The notes: generated from the sequence alone by a model not told the origin. Numbered from the stretch's first letter, positions 1-7,132 are shown. The stretch: 17,562 nucleotides of DNA from Methanosarcinales archaeon (GCA_030666885.1 DAOUWY010000012.1:1-17562), one strand, 5' to 3'. A program made the numbers and translations.

Positions 1-59
1 GAATTTGGGTTTTGAGTCATAGATCATTGAGACAGGCGGGAACTCATCAGAGTCGGGGA

Positions 60-114
60 CTTTTTATTTAGCATGAAAGAAACCAAGGGTACTTTCAGGC
101 TAAATAATAAAAAG
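60..114 (+). repeat. Long imperfect inverted repeat (hairpin) in the leader of the operon
   Basis: Positions 61-72 and 99-111 are complementary (TTTTTATTTAGC against GCTAAATAATAAA, with one bulged T at 108). Inside them TGAAAG (74-79) pairs with CTTTCA (92-97). One A-G mismatch (73/98) separates the two parts. The result is about 18 base pairs around a 12-nt loop (80-91). It lies upstream of the TATA-like box at 138-145, so it is probably not in the leader RNA of the main promoter. It may be the end of an upstream transcript or a DNA-level regulatory or mobile-type palindrome. The pairing is read directly from the sequence; the function is unknown. Confidence 0.6.
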
Positions 115-137
115 GCTCTCGCTGAACTGGCAAACAC

Positions 138-145
138 TTATATAT
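138..145 (+). promoter_or_regulatory. Probable TATA box of the ribosomal protein operon
   Basis: TTATATAT sits in an A/T-rich stretch just after an AAAC tract at 132-135 that could act as a weak BRE. Archaeal transcription usually starts about 25 nt downstream of the TATA centre, which predicts a start near 166-168. That is just before the chosen ATG at 176 and gives a very short leader. This also argues against starting the first gene at the ATG at 161. It is predicted from sequence only. Confidence 0.45.
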
Positions 146-175
146 CTCTTACAATATCATATGCGGAAAGTACTT

Positions 176-1075
176 ATGCCATCTTTAGCCCCGGACAGGA
201 GAAGTCCAGACCTGACAATACTCATACCCTCATCTCTGACAGCAGAAACAAGGGACAGGAGAATAAAGACATACAAGGTAGGGCAGATTGCAAGAGCGGC
301 ATCAGTATTCAGGGTCGGTAAGATAGTCATATACCGCGACCCGCAATTCGATGACAGTAGGTTTATAGACCTGCTGCTGCGATATGCAGAGACACCACAG
401 TACCTGCGAAAACACCTGTTCCCCCTAAGGGAGGAACTAAAGCATGCAGGGGTGTTACCGCCGCTAAGGACACTGCATCATCCCATCGAATCAAGATCAT
501 CAAACCTCAACGAAGGAGAATTTCGGGTTGGGGTAGTGGTCCCGGGACCGCAAAAAAAGAAAAGCGAGAAAAAAGTCGGATCTGACAAAAGCGCATGGGT
601 CGATATCGGAATCGATAGCCCGGTCCGCCTTGAAGCACCTTTAAGGAAAGTGCGAAATGGCGAGCGCGTTAATGTCAGAATCTTTTCGCGAAGACCAATA
701 CAAGCAAAGCTGGTAACAAAGGACGAGATTCCCATGTACTGGGGATACCGTACAGCAGTAGAAGACAGCCTCTCAGGGGCGCTGGAAAATATTTCAGAAG
801 AAGGTGCCCTGATAATCGCCACATCCCGCCAGGGTACGTTGCTCGACAACACACTACTGGCACAGATTGGTGAGAGGACAAAGCAGTCAGATTATACTGC
901 TGTGGTATTTGGCTCACCCAGGCAAGGTGTAGAGACCATACTGGCTAATGAGGGTTTCAAGCTCTCAGACATCCATTGTGAAGTGCTCAATACCATACCT
1001 GCGCAGGGAACAGCCACAGTAAGGACAGAAGAGGCCGTATGGGCCACGCTGTCTGCGCTGAACCTGGTCAGGTAA
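176..1075 (+). CDS. Predicted SPOUT-family RNA methyltransferase (COG2106, putative RNA uridine N3-methyltransferase)
   Basis: This 299-residue protein of the archaeal/eukaryotic COG2106 (DUF171) family is predicted to be an S-adenosylmethionine-dependent RNA methyltransferase of the SPOUT (trefoil knot) class. The N-terminal part (residues 13-100) carries the family stretch ILIPSSLTAETRD, then KTYKVGQIARAA and YRDPQFDDSRFI. Residues about 105-185 look like the inserted OB-fold-like RNA-binding domain, including a lysine-rich loop near 127-133. Residues 242-290 hold the knot motifs VVFGSPRQG and LNTIPAQGTATVRTEEA, the cofactor-binding part. The gene sits directly before rpl3, its usual archaeal position, which suggests ribosome-related work. 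An in-frame ATG at 161 would add five residues, but the predicted transcription start favours 176. The substrate nucleotide cannot be read from the sequence. Confidence 0.85.
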   Translation: MPSLAPDRRSPDLTILIPSSLTAETRDRRIKTYKVGQIARAASVFRVGKIVIYRDPQFDDSRFIDLLLRYAETPQYLRKHLFPLREELKHAGVLPPLRTLHHPIESRSSNLNEGEFRVGVVVPGPQKKKSEKKVGSDKSAWVDIGIDSPVRLEAPLRKVRNGERVNVRIFSRRPIQAKLVTKDEIPMYWGYRTAVEDSLSGALENISEEGALIIATSRQGTLLDNTLLAQIGERTKQSDYTAVVFGSPRQGVETILANEGFKLSDIHCEVLNTIPAQGTATVRTEEAVWATLSALNLVR

Positions 1076-1101
1076 GCAATCGATCGTCCCGCCACAGCGA
1101 A

Positions 1102-1114
1102 TAGGATAATCCTA
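1102..1114. repeat. 13-nt perfect palindrome before rpl3
   Basis: TAGGAT-A-ATCCTA lies in the 56-nt gap between the methyltransferase gene and rpl3, about 6 nt before the AGGAGGAAGAG ribosome binding site (1120-1130). It could be a protein-binding operator or a small RNA hairpin affecting rpl3 translation. With a one-base loop it is a poor RNA hairpin, so a DNA site is as likely. No function is shown by the sequence. Confidence 0.35.
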
Positions 1115-1131
1115 AAACCAGGAGGAAGAGA

Positions 1132-2148
1132 ATGGCAAATTTACACAGACCAAGGCGAGGATCACTGGCATTCAGCCCGAGGAAAAGGGCAAAGAGCCAG
1201 ATACCTACAGTGAGATCATGGTCCGAAGGAAACAATATGCCCAAACTGGGCGGTTTTGCCGGATATAAAGTGGGCATGACCCATGTGATCATGATGGACG
1301 ATAAGCCTAATAGTCTCACCGAAGGAACGGAAATTTCTGTTCCGGTGACAGTGCTTGAAGTACCTGCAATGAAAATTGCTGCGATCAGGGTATATGGAGA
1401 TACAGGACCCTACGGCACAAAAACACTGGGAGAAGCATGGTCCGGTGACCTTGATCCCGCGTTAGACAAAAAACTGTTCACACCAAAGAAAACCAATACT
1501 AAAAACGCACTTGAAAAGATCGGGAAACTGGTTGAAGAAGGAAAGGTAGCAAACATTCATTTAATCTCTTATACACTTCCGTCTCTGATAGCAGGAATCC
1601 CGAAAAAGACGCCTGATCTGATGGAGAACAGGGTGGTTGGCGGCGATATGGCCACAAGACTTGAATATGCAACATCCCTGATTGGGAAATCAGTCGACGT
1701 TTCTGACGTTTTCAATACCGGTGATGTGGTTGACGTATCAGCCATTACCATAGGTAAAGGTACCCAGGGACCTGTGAAAAGGTGGGGTATCAACCTGATG
1801 AAACACAAACACAGCAGACAGGGCAGTCTCAGGCAGATAGGCACCCTGGGGCCATGGAACCCCTCAAGAGTGAGCTGGCGTGTACCACAACTGGGCCAGA
1901 CCGGTTATCACCAGAGGACCGAGTACAATAAACGTATCATCAAGATCGGTGAGAATGGTGAGGAAGTGACCCCTAAAAGCGGATTCCTGAACTACGGGGA
2001 AGTAAGCGGGAAATATTTGCTGTTAAAGGGCAGTGTTCCTGGTCCGAAAAAGCGGCTTATCAGGCTAAGACCGGCCATAAGGGGCGATAAACAGCAGATC
2101 GGTGCACCCCAGGTATCATATATCAGTGTAGAGTCAAAGCAGGGGTGA
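1132..2148 (+). CDS. rpl3: Large-subunit ribosomal protein uL3
   Basis: This 338-residue protein of the archaeal/eukaryotic uL3 type binds 23S rRNA early in large-subunit assembly; its long loop reaches towards the peptidyl transferase centre. The N-terminus (HRPRRGSLAFSPRKRAKS) and the KHKHSRQGSLRQIGTLGPWNPSRVSW segment near residues 224-248, which carries the tip of that loop, are typical. The length matches archaeal uL3 and is much longer than the roughly 210 residues of bacterial L3. The ATG at 1132 follows AGGAGGAAGAG with about 1 nt between them, or 6 nt counted from the GGAGG core. It is the first ribosomal protein gene of the cluster. rpl4 follows after 8 nt. Confidence 0.97.
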   Translation: MANLHRPRRGSLAFSPRKRAKSQIPTVRSWSEGNNMPKLGGFAGYKVGMTHVIMMDDKPNSLTEGTEISVPVTVLEVPAMKIAAIRVYGDTGPYGTKTLGEAWSGDLDPALDKKLFTPKKTNTKNALEKIGKLVEEGKVANIHLISYTLPSLIAGIPKKTPDLMENRVVGGDMATRLEYATSLIGKSVDVSDVFNTGDVVDVSAITIGKGTQGPVKRWGINLMKHKHSRQGSLRQIGTLGPWNPSRVSWRVPQLGQTGYHQRTEYNKRIIKIGENGEEVTPKSGFLNYGEVSGKYLLLKGSVPGPKKRLIRLRPAIRGDKQQIGAPQVSYISVESKQG

Positions 2149-2156
2149 ATTAAGAT

Positions 2157-2912
2157 ATGAGTAAAGCAAAAATTATGGATCTTACAGGGGCCTTTAAAGG
2201 CGATATCGAGCTCCCCGCTGTATTTGATGAGATGTACAGGCCGGACCTTATCAAGAAAGCTGTACTTGCAGCCCAGGCCAACAGGTTACAGGTCTACGGT
2301 CCCACACCATATGCCGGTATGCAGACCTCGGCAGATAACTGGGGTCCCGGGCGCGGTGTAGCCCGTGTGCCCAGGATCAAGACAGGTAACCGTGTGGCCC
2401 GTATCACCCAGGCAAGGGGTGGCAGGAAAGCCCATCCTCCCAAGGTTGAGAAAGATTATTCAGAGAAGATAAATAAGAAAGAGCGTTACAGGGCTATTAA
2501 TTCGGCCATTGCAGCCACTGCAAATCCCGAACTGGTCAAAAGCAGGGGACACAGGTTCGATGCTGAGTTGCCCATTGTAGCAGATGATGGGTTCCAGGAT
2601 ATCAAGACAACTAAAGAGGTTATCGGGTTCATGGAAGCTATTAACGTGTACGATGATGTGATAAGGGCAAAGAACGGCAAGCATATAAGGGCAGGCGGAG
2701 GCAAGAGACGCGGACGCAAGTACAAAAAGCCCAAGAGCCTGCTTATTGCAATAGGCGAGGATAACGGCATCGTACGTGCGGCAAGGAACTTACCAGGTGT
2801 GGACGTGATCAAAGTTAACAGGTTGAATGCTGAACTACTGGCACCAGGTACCCATGCAGGCAGGCTTGTCATCTGGACAGAATCTGCTATCAATATATTA
2901 GGGGAGGAGTGA
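2157..2912 (+). CDS. rpl4: Large-subunit ribosomal protein uL4
   Basis: This 251-residue archaeal uL4 (also called L4/L1e or rpl4lp) is an rRNA-binding protein whose extended loop lines the nascent-peptide exit tunnel. The loop is recognisable as GPGRGVARVPRI (about residues 62-73), followed by the basic RGGRKAHPPK segment. GGGKRRGRKYKKPKS (about 180-194) is the other conserved basic stretch, and the C-terminal VDVIKVNRLNAELLAPGTHAGRLVIWTE region closes the globular domain. A GGGGTGA ribosome binding site overlaps the rpl3 stop codon, so translation of the two genes is probably coupled. rpl23 starts 3 nt after the stop. Bacterial L4 is an autogenous regulator; nothing here shows that for this gene. 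Confidence 0.97.
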   Translation: MSKAKIMDLTGAFKGDIELPAVFDEMYRPDLIKKAVLAAQANRLQVYGPTPYAGMQTSADNWGPGRGVARVPRIKTGNRVARITQARGGRKAHPPKVEKDYSEKINKKERYRAINSAIAATANPELVKSRGHRFDAELPIVADDGFQDIKTTKEVIGFMEAINVYDDVIRAKNGKHIRAGGGKRRGRKYKKPKSLLIAIGEDNGIVRAARNLPGVDVIKVNRLNAELLAPGTHAGRLVIWTESAINILGEE

Positions 2913-2915
2913 TCA

Positions 2916-3167
2916 ATGTCAATAATATTGCATCCTTTTGTTACAGAGAAAGCCACATTCCATATCGAGGACGAGAACAAATTACAGTTCGTGGTTGATA
3001 TCAATGCCACCAAGGGCCAGATCAAAAAAGAGATCGAGGAACTGTACGATATCCCGGTACTTTCGGTGAGAACAATGATTACTATGAAAGGGAAGAAAAA
3101 GGCTATCGTATCATTTGAAGGCGATAACACAGCCGGCGAACTTGCATCTAAACTTGGAATATTCTAG
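2916..3167 (+). CDS. rpl23: Large-subunit ribosomal protein uL23
   Basis: This 83-residue protein has the normal length for archaeal uL23, which lacks the N-terminal extension of the eukaryotic form. It lies at the exit of the nascent-chain tunnel and is a docking site for the signal recognition particle. Conserved features are HPFVTEKA near the N-terminus, FVVDINATKGQIKKEIEELY in the middle and VRTMITMKGKKKAIV near the end. A GGAGGAGTGA ribosome binding site overlaps the rpl4 stop codon and supports the ATG at 2916. rpl2 begins 14 nt after its stop. Confidence 0.97.
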   Translation: MSIILHPFVTEKATFHIEDENKLQFVVDINATKGQIKKEIEELYDIPVLSVRTMITMKGKKKAIVSFEGDNTAGELASKLGIF

Positions 3168-3181
3168 GGGAGGTTAAAGAA

Positions 3182-3895
3182 ATGGGAAAGAGAATTATTT
3201 CACAGAACCGGGGTAAAGGAACACCCACATACCGGGCACCCTCCCACAAGTTCAAGGCCAGGCTTAGACACATAAAAGTGGACAGGGATGAAACTGTCAA
3301 TGGAGAGGTCATTGAGATATTGCACGATACTGCAAGGTCTGCACCTATTGCAAGGGTCAGCCTGGATAACGGGGAAGAACGCCTGATACTGATTCCGGAA
3401 GGTATTGCAGTTGGGCAGGAGATCGCATGCGGTATTTCTGCGGAGATACTACCAGGTAATACGCTGCCATTGCGGGAGATTCCGGAAGGCATACTGTTGT
3501 GCAATATAGAGAACAAACCCGGTGACGGCGGACAGCTTGCCAGGTCAAGCGGTGTATATGCCGTACTGATCGCCCATGATGTGGGTAAGACCGTGGTGCA
3601 AATGCCCAGTGGGGCCATGAAATGGCTAAATCCCGGATGCAAAGCTACTATTGGCGTAGTAGCAGGCGGAGGCAGGGTCGATAAGCCCTTTGTGAAGGCC
3701 GGGAAGAAATATCATAAATTAAAGACAAGAGCAGCAAAGTATCCCAGGGTGTGCGGTGTGGCAATGAATGCTATAGATCACCCATTCGGAGGCGGTGGAT
3801 GGCAGCATCCGGGAAGACCCAAGACTGTAAGCAGAAGAGCACCGCCAGGCAGGAAGGTTGGGTCCATCGCGGCAAGAAGAACAGGAAAGAGGTGA
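3182..3895 (+). CDS. rpl2: Large-subunit ribosomal protein uL2
   Basis: This 237-residue uL2 is one of the most conserved ribosomal proteins. It is required for subunit association and lies close to the peptidyl transferase centre. The N-terminal tail is basic, with NRGKGTPTYRAPSHKFKARLRH. A beta-barrel RNA-binding domain follows (about residues 35-190). The C-terminal GVAMNAIDHPFGGGGWQHPGRP segment contains the conserved histidine that sits near the active centre. The ATG at 3182 follows GGGGAGG with good spacing. rps19 follows 6 nt after the stop. Confidence 0.98.
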   Translation: MGKRIISQNRGKGTPTYRAPSHKFKARLRHIKVDRDETVNGEVIEILHDTARSAPIARVSLDNGEERLILIPEGIAVGQEIACGISAEILPGNTLPLREIPEGILLCNIENKPGDGGQLARSSGVYAVLIAHDVGKTVVQMPSGAMKWLNPGCKATIGVVAGGGRVDKPFVKAGKKYHKLKTRAAKYPRVCGVAMNAIDHPFGGGGWQHPGRPKTVSRRAPPGRKVGSIAARRTGKR

Positions 3896-3901
3896 TAAGG
3901 T

Positions 3902-4315
3902 ATGGCAAAGAAATCAACCACCAAGCTGCCCAAGAGAAAGGGTGAGTTTACCTATCGGGGAAAGACTCTCAGGGATCTGAAAATGTTGAGCCTGGAAGAG
4001 TTTGCACAACTCCTGCCTGCAAGACAGCGCAGGACCATCAACCGCGGGCTTGGCGATGAACAGAGGAAAATACTGAACAAGATCAATGACGGAGATACCA
4101 CCATCAGGACACACCTGAGGGATATGATAATCCTTCCCGGGATGGTAGGCCTCAATCTGGAGATACACAACGGGAAGAGCTTCGAGAAGGTCGAGGTCAT
4201 ACCCGAGATGCTGGGACATTACTTTGGTGAATATTCCTTTACCCGCAGGCGGGTTTCACACGGTTCGGCCGGTGTGGGAGCTACCAAGTCCAGCAAGTTC
4301 GTACCGCTGAAATAA
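3902..4315 (+). CDS. rps19: Small-subunit ribosomal protein uS19
   Basis: This 137-residue archaeal uS19 is longer than bacterial S19 (about 90 residues) because of an N-terminal extension, as in the eukaryotic homologue. The protein sits in the head of the small subunit near the decoding-site tRNA. Typical segments are FTYRGKTLRDLKMLSLEEFAQLLPARQRRTINRG, then RDMIILPGMVGLNLEIHNGKSFEKVEVIPEMLGHYFGEY, then the basic end FTRRRVSHGSAGVGATKSSKFVPLK. The ATG at 3902 follows an AAGAGGTGATAAG ribosome binding site that spans the rpl2 stop. The stop codon is just ahead of the rpl22 binding site. Confidence 0.97.
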   Translation: MAKKSTTKLPKRKGEFTYRGKTLRDLKMLSLEEFAQLLPARQRRTINRGLGDEQRKILNKINDGDTTIRTHLRDMIILPGMVGLNLEIHNGKSFEKVEVIPEMLGHYFGEYSFTRRRVSHGSAGVGATKSSKFVPLK

Positions 4316-4329
4316 TGGAGGAAGATCAG

Positions 4330-4785
4330 ATGTCAAGAATTGCTTATTCAGTACAAGCAGACCCTGATACTACATCAAGGGCCATGGGTCATGAACTCCA
4401 TATTTCACCCAGGCATTCAAGGGAGATATGCAGGGCTATAAAAGGTATGCAGACAGGTCAGGCACGAAAGTACCTTGAGGATGTATCCATCCTGAAACAG
4501 GCGGTTCCGTTCAAGCGGCACAACGACAGTATGGGACACCGCAGAGGTCCCATGGCTGCTGGCAGGTATCCTCAAAAGGCTGCAAAGGAATTCATTAAGT
4601 TACTGGTGAATGCCGAAGCCAATGCCGAATATAAGGGCCTGGATTCCGACCATATGAAGATAACACATATTGTTACCAAACAGGGCCGGGTCATTAAGGG
4701 ATACAGGCCGCGGGCAAGGGGCAGGTCATCTCCGAAGAACACAGAGACAGTGAATATAGAAATGATAATCCAGGAGGTGCAGTGA
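4330..4785 (+). CDS. rpl22: Large-subunit ribosomal protein uL22
   Basis: This 151-residue archaeal uL22 has a beta-hairpin that reaches into the nascent-peptide exit tunnel. The N-terminal RAMGHELHISPRHSREICRAIKGM, the central VPFKRHNDSMGHR and the end segment KQGRVIKGYRPRARGRSSPKNTETVNIEMI are the family hallmarks. I chose the ATG at 4330 rather than the in-frame ATG at 4315. The latter overlaps the rps19 stop and itself contains the GGAGGAAGA that serves as ribosome binding site, and MSRIAYS is the usual kind of N-terminus. The gene's stop overlaps the region of the uS3 ribosome binding site, so it is probably coupled to rps3. Confidence 0.96.
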   Translation: MSRIAYSVQADPDTTSRAMGHELHISPRHSREICRAIKGMQTGQARKYLEDVSILKQAVPFKRHNDSMGHRRGPMAAGRYPQKAAKEFIKLLVNAEANAEYKGLDSDHMKITHIVTKQGRVIKGYRPRARGRSSPKNTETVNIEMIIQEVQ

Positions 4786-4787
4786 AC

Positions 4788-5837
4788 ATGGGAATTGAAA
4801 GAAAGTTCGTGCAGGACGGACTGACCAAGGCAAGGATCAATGAATATTTTACCAAACAGCTTGAACGTGCCGGATACGGTGGAATGGTCATCAACCGCAC
4901 ACCCATGGGTACCCAGATAACATTATTTGCAGAGAAACCCGGGATGGTCATCGGTAAAGCTGGCAAAACAATACACCGTCTTACCAATGATATGTCCTAT
5001 GTCTATAATGTAGAAAATCCCCAGATCGACGTACAGGAGATCAAGGTACCTGAACTCAATGCCCAGATGATGGCCAACCGTCTGGCCAATGCACTTGAAA
5101 GGGGATGGTACTTCAGGAAAGCGGGCCATAACATGCTTCGCAGAATAATGGATTCGGGAGCATTGGGTTGTGAGATCGTTTTATCAGGAAAGTTCACAGG
5201 ACCCAGGTCCAAGGTATCCAAGATGGTCGAAGGATATATCAAGCATGCAGGTAAACCGGCTGAAGAACTTGTAGATACGGGTTTTGCCACTGCCGTGAAA
5301 AAGCTGGGTACTATCGGGTGCCGTGTACGTATTGTACAACCCGGCACTGAACTGCCAGGCAAGTTCTACATGCTAAAAGACGAAACTCCGGCTGCATCTG
5401 AGACCTCTGAACCTGAGGCAAAGGCAAAGGCAAAGGCAAAGGAAGGTATCAAAGAGGTACTGGAAAAGGCCCCGGAGGAGCCAGGGATGAAGAATATCAG
5501 ACAGGTGGGCAGTGTGTGGGAACACAAACACGATGACCTGGACTGGCATCCCATGTCCGTACCCCATCCGGTGGCTGTTGCGGTCCCTGTGACCGAGGTC
5601 GCAGAAGAGGTAACGGTAACAGCTGTTGAAGCTGAATCCACAATTGAAACTAAGCCCACTGTTGGAGCAGAACCCACCGTAGAAACAGTTGAAAAACCGG
5701 TAGATTCGCCTGATATTGAATTACCTGAAGGTGAACAGACTCGTATCAACGATGGTGTGGAAGAACACAAACACGAAGGTTATGATTACTGGCACCCCAG
5801 TTCCAGGATGCATAAAAACAAAGGAGATGAAGAGTAA
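4788..5837 (+). CDS. rps3: Small-subunit ribosomal protein uS3 with a long variable C-terminal tail
   Basis: This 349-residue uS3 sits at the mRNA entry channel of the small subunit. Residues 1-195 are the conserved core: a type II KH domain with the GKAG loop at 56-59, then the second domain ending near RIVQPGTELPGKF. Residues 196-349 form a long low-complexity tail. It has an alanine/lysine run (211-218) encoded by four GGCAAA repeats at 5417-5440, an acidic Val/Thr/Glu region (265-315), and two copies of an EHKH...WHP motif at 245-255 and 326-337. The ATG at 4788 lies 8 nt after GGAGGTG. A GTG at 4782 is only 2 nt from that site and is rejected. The stop overlaps the rpl29 start. The function of the tail is unknown. 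Confidence 0.96.
   Translation: MGIERKFVQDGLTKARINEYFTKQLERAGYGGMVINRTPMGTQITLFAEKPGMVIGKAGKTIHRLTNDMSYVYNVENPQIDVQEIKVPELNAQMMANRLANALERGWYFRKAGHNMLRRIMDSGALGCEIVLSGKFTGPRSKVSKMVEGYIKHAGKPAEELVDTGFATAVKKLGTIGCRVRIVQPGTELPGKFYMLKDETPAASETSEPEAKAKAKAKEGIKEVLEKAPEEPGMKNIRQVGSVWEHKHDDLDWHPMSVPHPVAVAVPVTEVAEEVTVTAVEAESTIETKPTVGAEPTVETVEKPVDSPDIELPEGEQTRINDGVEEHKHEGYDYWHPSSRMHKNKGDEE
5417..5440 (+). repeat. Four tandem GGCAAA hexamers inside rps3
   Basis: Four perfect copies of GGCAAA encode the alternating Ala-Lys stretch at residues 211-218 of the uS3 tail. Because the unit is a multiple of three, copy number changes would keep the frame. This is a likely length-variable site between strains; that is inference. 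Confidence 0.8.
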
Positions 5838-6037
5838 TGGCAATCCTGCGAGTGGACGAAATCCGTAACCTGAGCCGGGAAGAAAAACTGGACGAACTGG
5901 AGATACTTAATGCCGAACTCATCAGGGAACGCGCCATTGCATCCTCTGGCGGTGCACCAGAGAACCCTGGCCGCATCGGTGAGCTGCGAAGGACCATTGC
6001 CAGGATCAAGACCATCCAGAAGGAGATCGGCGAATAA
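5837..6037 (+). CDS. rpl29: Large-subunit ribosomal protein uL29
   Basis: This 66-residue protein is predicted to be a two-helix hairpin, the normal fold and length of uL29. It sits beside uL23 at the nascent-chain exit site. The family pattern is visible as LRVDEIRNLSREEKLDELEILNAELIRERA, then NPGRIGELRRTIARIKTIQKE. The ATG at 5837 overlaps the last base of the rps3 stop codon, with an AGGAGATGAAG binding site inside the end of rps3. The two are therefore probably translated by coupling. Confidence 0.95.
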   Translation: MAILRVDEIRNLSREEKLDELEILNAELIRERAIASSGGAPENPGRIGELRRTIARIKTIQKEIGE

Positions 6038-6047
6038 GAGGTAATAT

Positions 6048-6383
6048 ATGCAGATATCACCCCAAAACCTCATCCATCACGAGTTGATAGGTCTTGAGGT
6101 AGAGGTGGTGGATTGCAATAATCCATATCAAATAGGAATTAAAGGAAAGGTGATTGACGAAACCAGGAATATATTGAAGATCGATGTGGGCGGCGGGCAT
6201 GTTAAAATGGTGCCCAAATCCCATACTGATTTCATATTCATAATACCCGCAGGCAATGGTAGACGTTACCTGCCAGATGCCAGAGCGCGGGTTAAGGTAC
6301 AAGGAACTTTACTGCTCTCACAACCTGAAAACCGCATTCAGACAAAGTTCAAGAAAAGCTTCAGACGAAGAAAGAATAAATAA
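6048..6383 (+). CDS. rnp1: Ribonuclease P protein component 1 (Rpp29/Pop4 family)
   Basis: This 111-residue protein subunit of archaeal RNase P works with the catalytic RNA to remove 5' leaders from pre-tRNAs. It matches the Rpp29/Pop4 family: an Sm-like beta barrel starting near HELIGLEVEVVDCNNPYQIGIKGKVIDET, then NILKIDVGGGHVKMVPKSHTDFIFIIP, and a strongly basic tail (KFKKSFRRRKNK). Its place between rpl29 and rps17 is the usual archaeal arrangement. No separate SUI1/eIF1-type gene is present beside it, unlike some other archaea. AGAGG at 6036-6040 precedes the ATG at 6048. Confidence 0.93.
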   Translation: MQISPQNLIHHELIGLEVEVVDCNNPYQIGIKGKVIDETRNILKIDVGGGHVKMVPKSHTDFIFIIPAGNGRRYLPDARARVKVQGTLLLSQPENRIQTKFKKSFRRRKNK

Positions 6384-6410
6384 ATATCATATAATAATGA
6401 GGAATATAAG

Positions 6411-6737
6411 ATGACACGAGACATAGGACTGGACATAAATGCTTCTCCTGATGAGGAGTGTAATGATATCAACTGTCCATTCCATGGGGCACTGCCAGTA
6501 AGAGGTCAGGTTTTTACCGGGTCAGTGGTCAGCAGTAAGATGGATAAGACAGTTGTTGTGAAGAGGACCTTTGAGAAACTGGTCACTAAGTATGAGCGAT
6601 ATGAGAAAAGGCAGTCAAAGATGCATGCCCATAATCCCCCCTGTATCAATGCAAAAGAGGGGGATGTGGTGAAGATCGCTGAATGCAGGCCGCTTAGTAA
6701 AACAAAGAAATTCGTAGTGATCGAGGTGACCGGATGA
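6411..6737 (+). CDS. rps17: Small-subunit ribosomal protein uS17
   Basis: This 108-residue archaeal uS17 is a primary 16S rRNA-binding protein with an OB fold, involved in early small-subunit assembly. The N-terminal archaeal/eukaryotic segment contains C17, C22 and H25 (ECNDINCPFHG), which could bind a metal. The OB core follows with GQVFTGSVVSSKMDKTVVVKR and HNPPCINAKEGDVVKIAECRPLSKTKKFVVIE. It is preceded by an unusually A/T-rich 27-nt gap that supplies a GAGG binding site at 6399-6402. Its stop overlaps the rpl14 start by 4 nt. Confidence 0.96.
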   Translation: MTRDIGLDINASPDEECNDINCPFHGALPVRGQVFTGSVVSSKMDKTVVVKRTFEKLVTKYERYEKRQSKMHAHNPPCINAKEGDVVKIAECRPLSKTKKFVVIEVTG

Positions 6738-7132
6738 TCGGGATGAAAGCCAAGATACCCCGTGCATTGAATGCCGGTGCCAGGCTGGACTGTGTGGATA
6801 ATACAGGTGCCAGGCAGGTAGAGATCATTTCCGTGAAAAAATACAGGGGTGTCAAGAACAGGCATCCAAAAGCCGGAATAGGAGACATGCTGGTGGTCAG
6901 TGTAAAAAAAGGCACACCCGAGATGCGTAAGCAGATACTGAATGCAGTGGTGATAAGGCAGAAAAAAGAATACAGGCGTCCGGACGGACTTCGTGTTTCT
7001 TTTGAGGATAATGCCGCAGTGATCACTGATCTGGACGGTATCCCAAAAGGTACCGAGATTAAGGGGCCGGTTGCCAGGGAAGTAGCTGAAAGATTCAGCA
7101 AAATAGCCACGGCAGCTTCAATTATAGTATGA
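6734..7132 (+). CDS. rpl14: Large-subunit ribosomal protein uL14
   Basis: This 132-residue uL14 is a small beta-barrel protein at the subunit interface and part of inter-subunit bridges. Conserved segments are IPRALNAGARLDCVDNTGARQVEIISVKKY near the start, then GDMLVVSVKKGTPEMRKQILNAVVIRQKKEYRRPDG, and the end GPVAREVAERFSKIATAASIIV. I kept the ATG at 6734 (MIGMKAKIPRAL) because GAGGTGA (6723-6729) is 4 nt upstream and the resulting N-terminus has the usual archaeal length. The alternative ATG at 6743 would be 13 nt from that site. The gene overlaps the rps17 stop. Confidence 0.97.
   Translation: MIGMKAKIPRALNAGARLDCVDNTGARQVEIISVKKYRGVKNRHPKAGIGDMLVVSVKKGTPEMRKQILNAVVIRQKKEYRRPDGLRVSFEDNAAVITDLDGIPKGTEIKGPVAREVAERFSKIATAASIIV

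Noticed and set aside
73..321. An 82-residue + strand open frame beginning inside the leader hairpin
   Set aside because: It overlaps the SPOUT methyltransferase gene in another frame, lacks a ribosome binding site and resembles no known family. It is more likely chance.
2486..3130. A 214-residue minus-strand open frame across rpl4 and rpl23
   Set aside because: It lies fully opposite two clear ribosomal protein genes and has the Ser/Ile-rich composition of an antisense shadow.
4315..4329. Five extra N-terminal residues for uL22
   Set aside because: The early ATG overlaps the rps19 stop, and the DNA that follows it is the ribosome binding site of the ATG at 4330.
5366..5770. A 134-residue minus-strand open frame opposite the uS3 tail
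   Set aside because: Its Ser/Thr-rich, low-complexity protein is the mirror of the repetitive Glu/Val/Thr codons of uS3. It has no start signals and no family resemblance.
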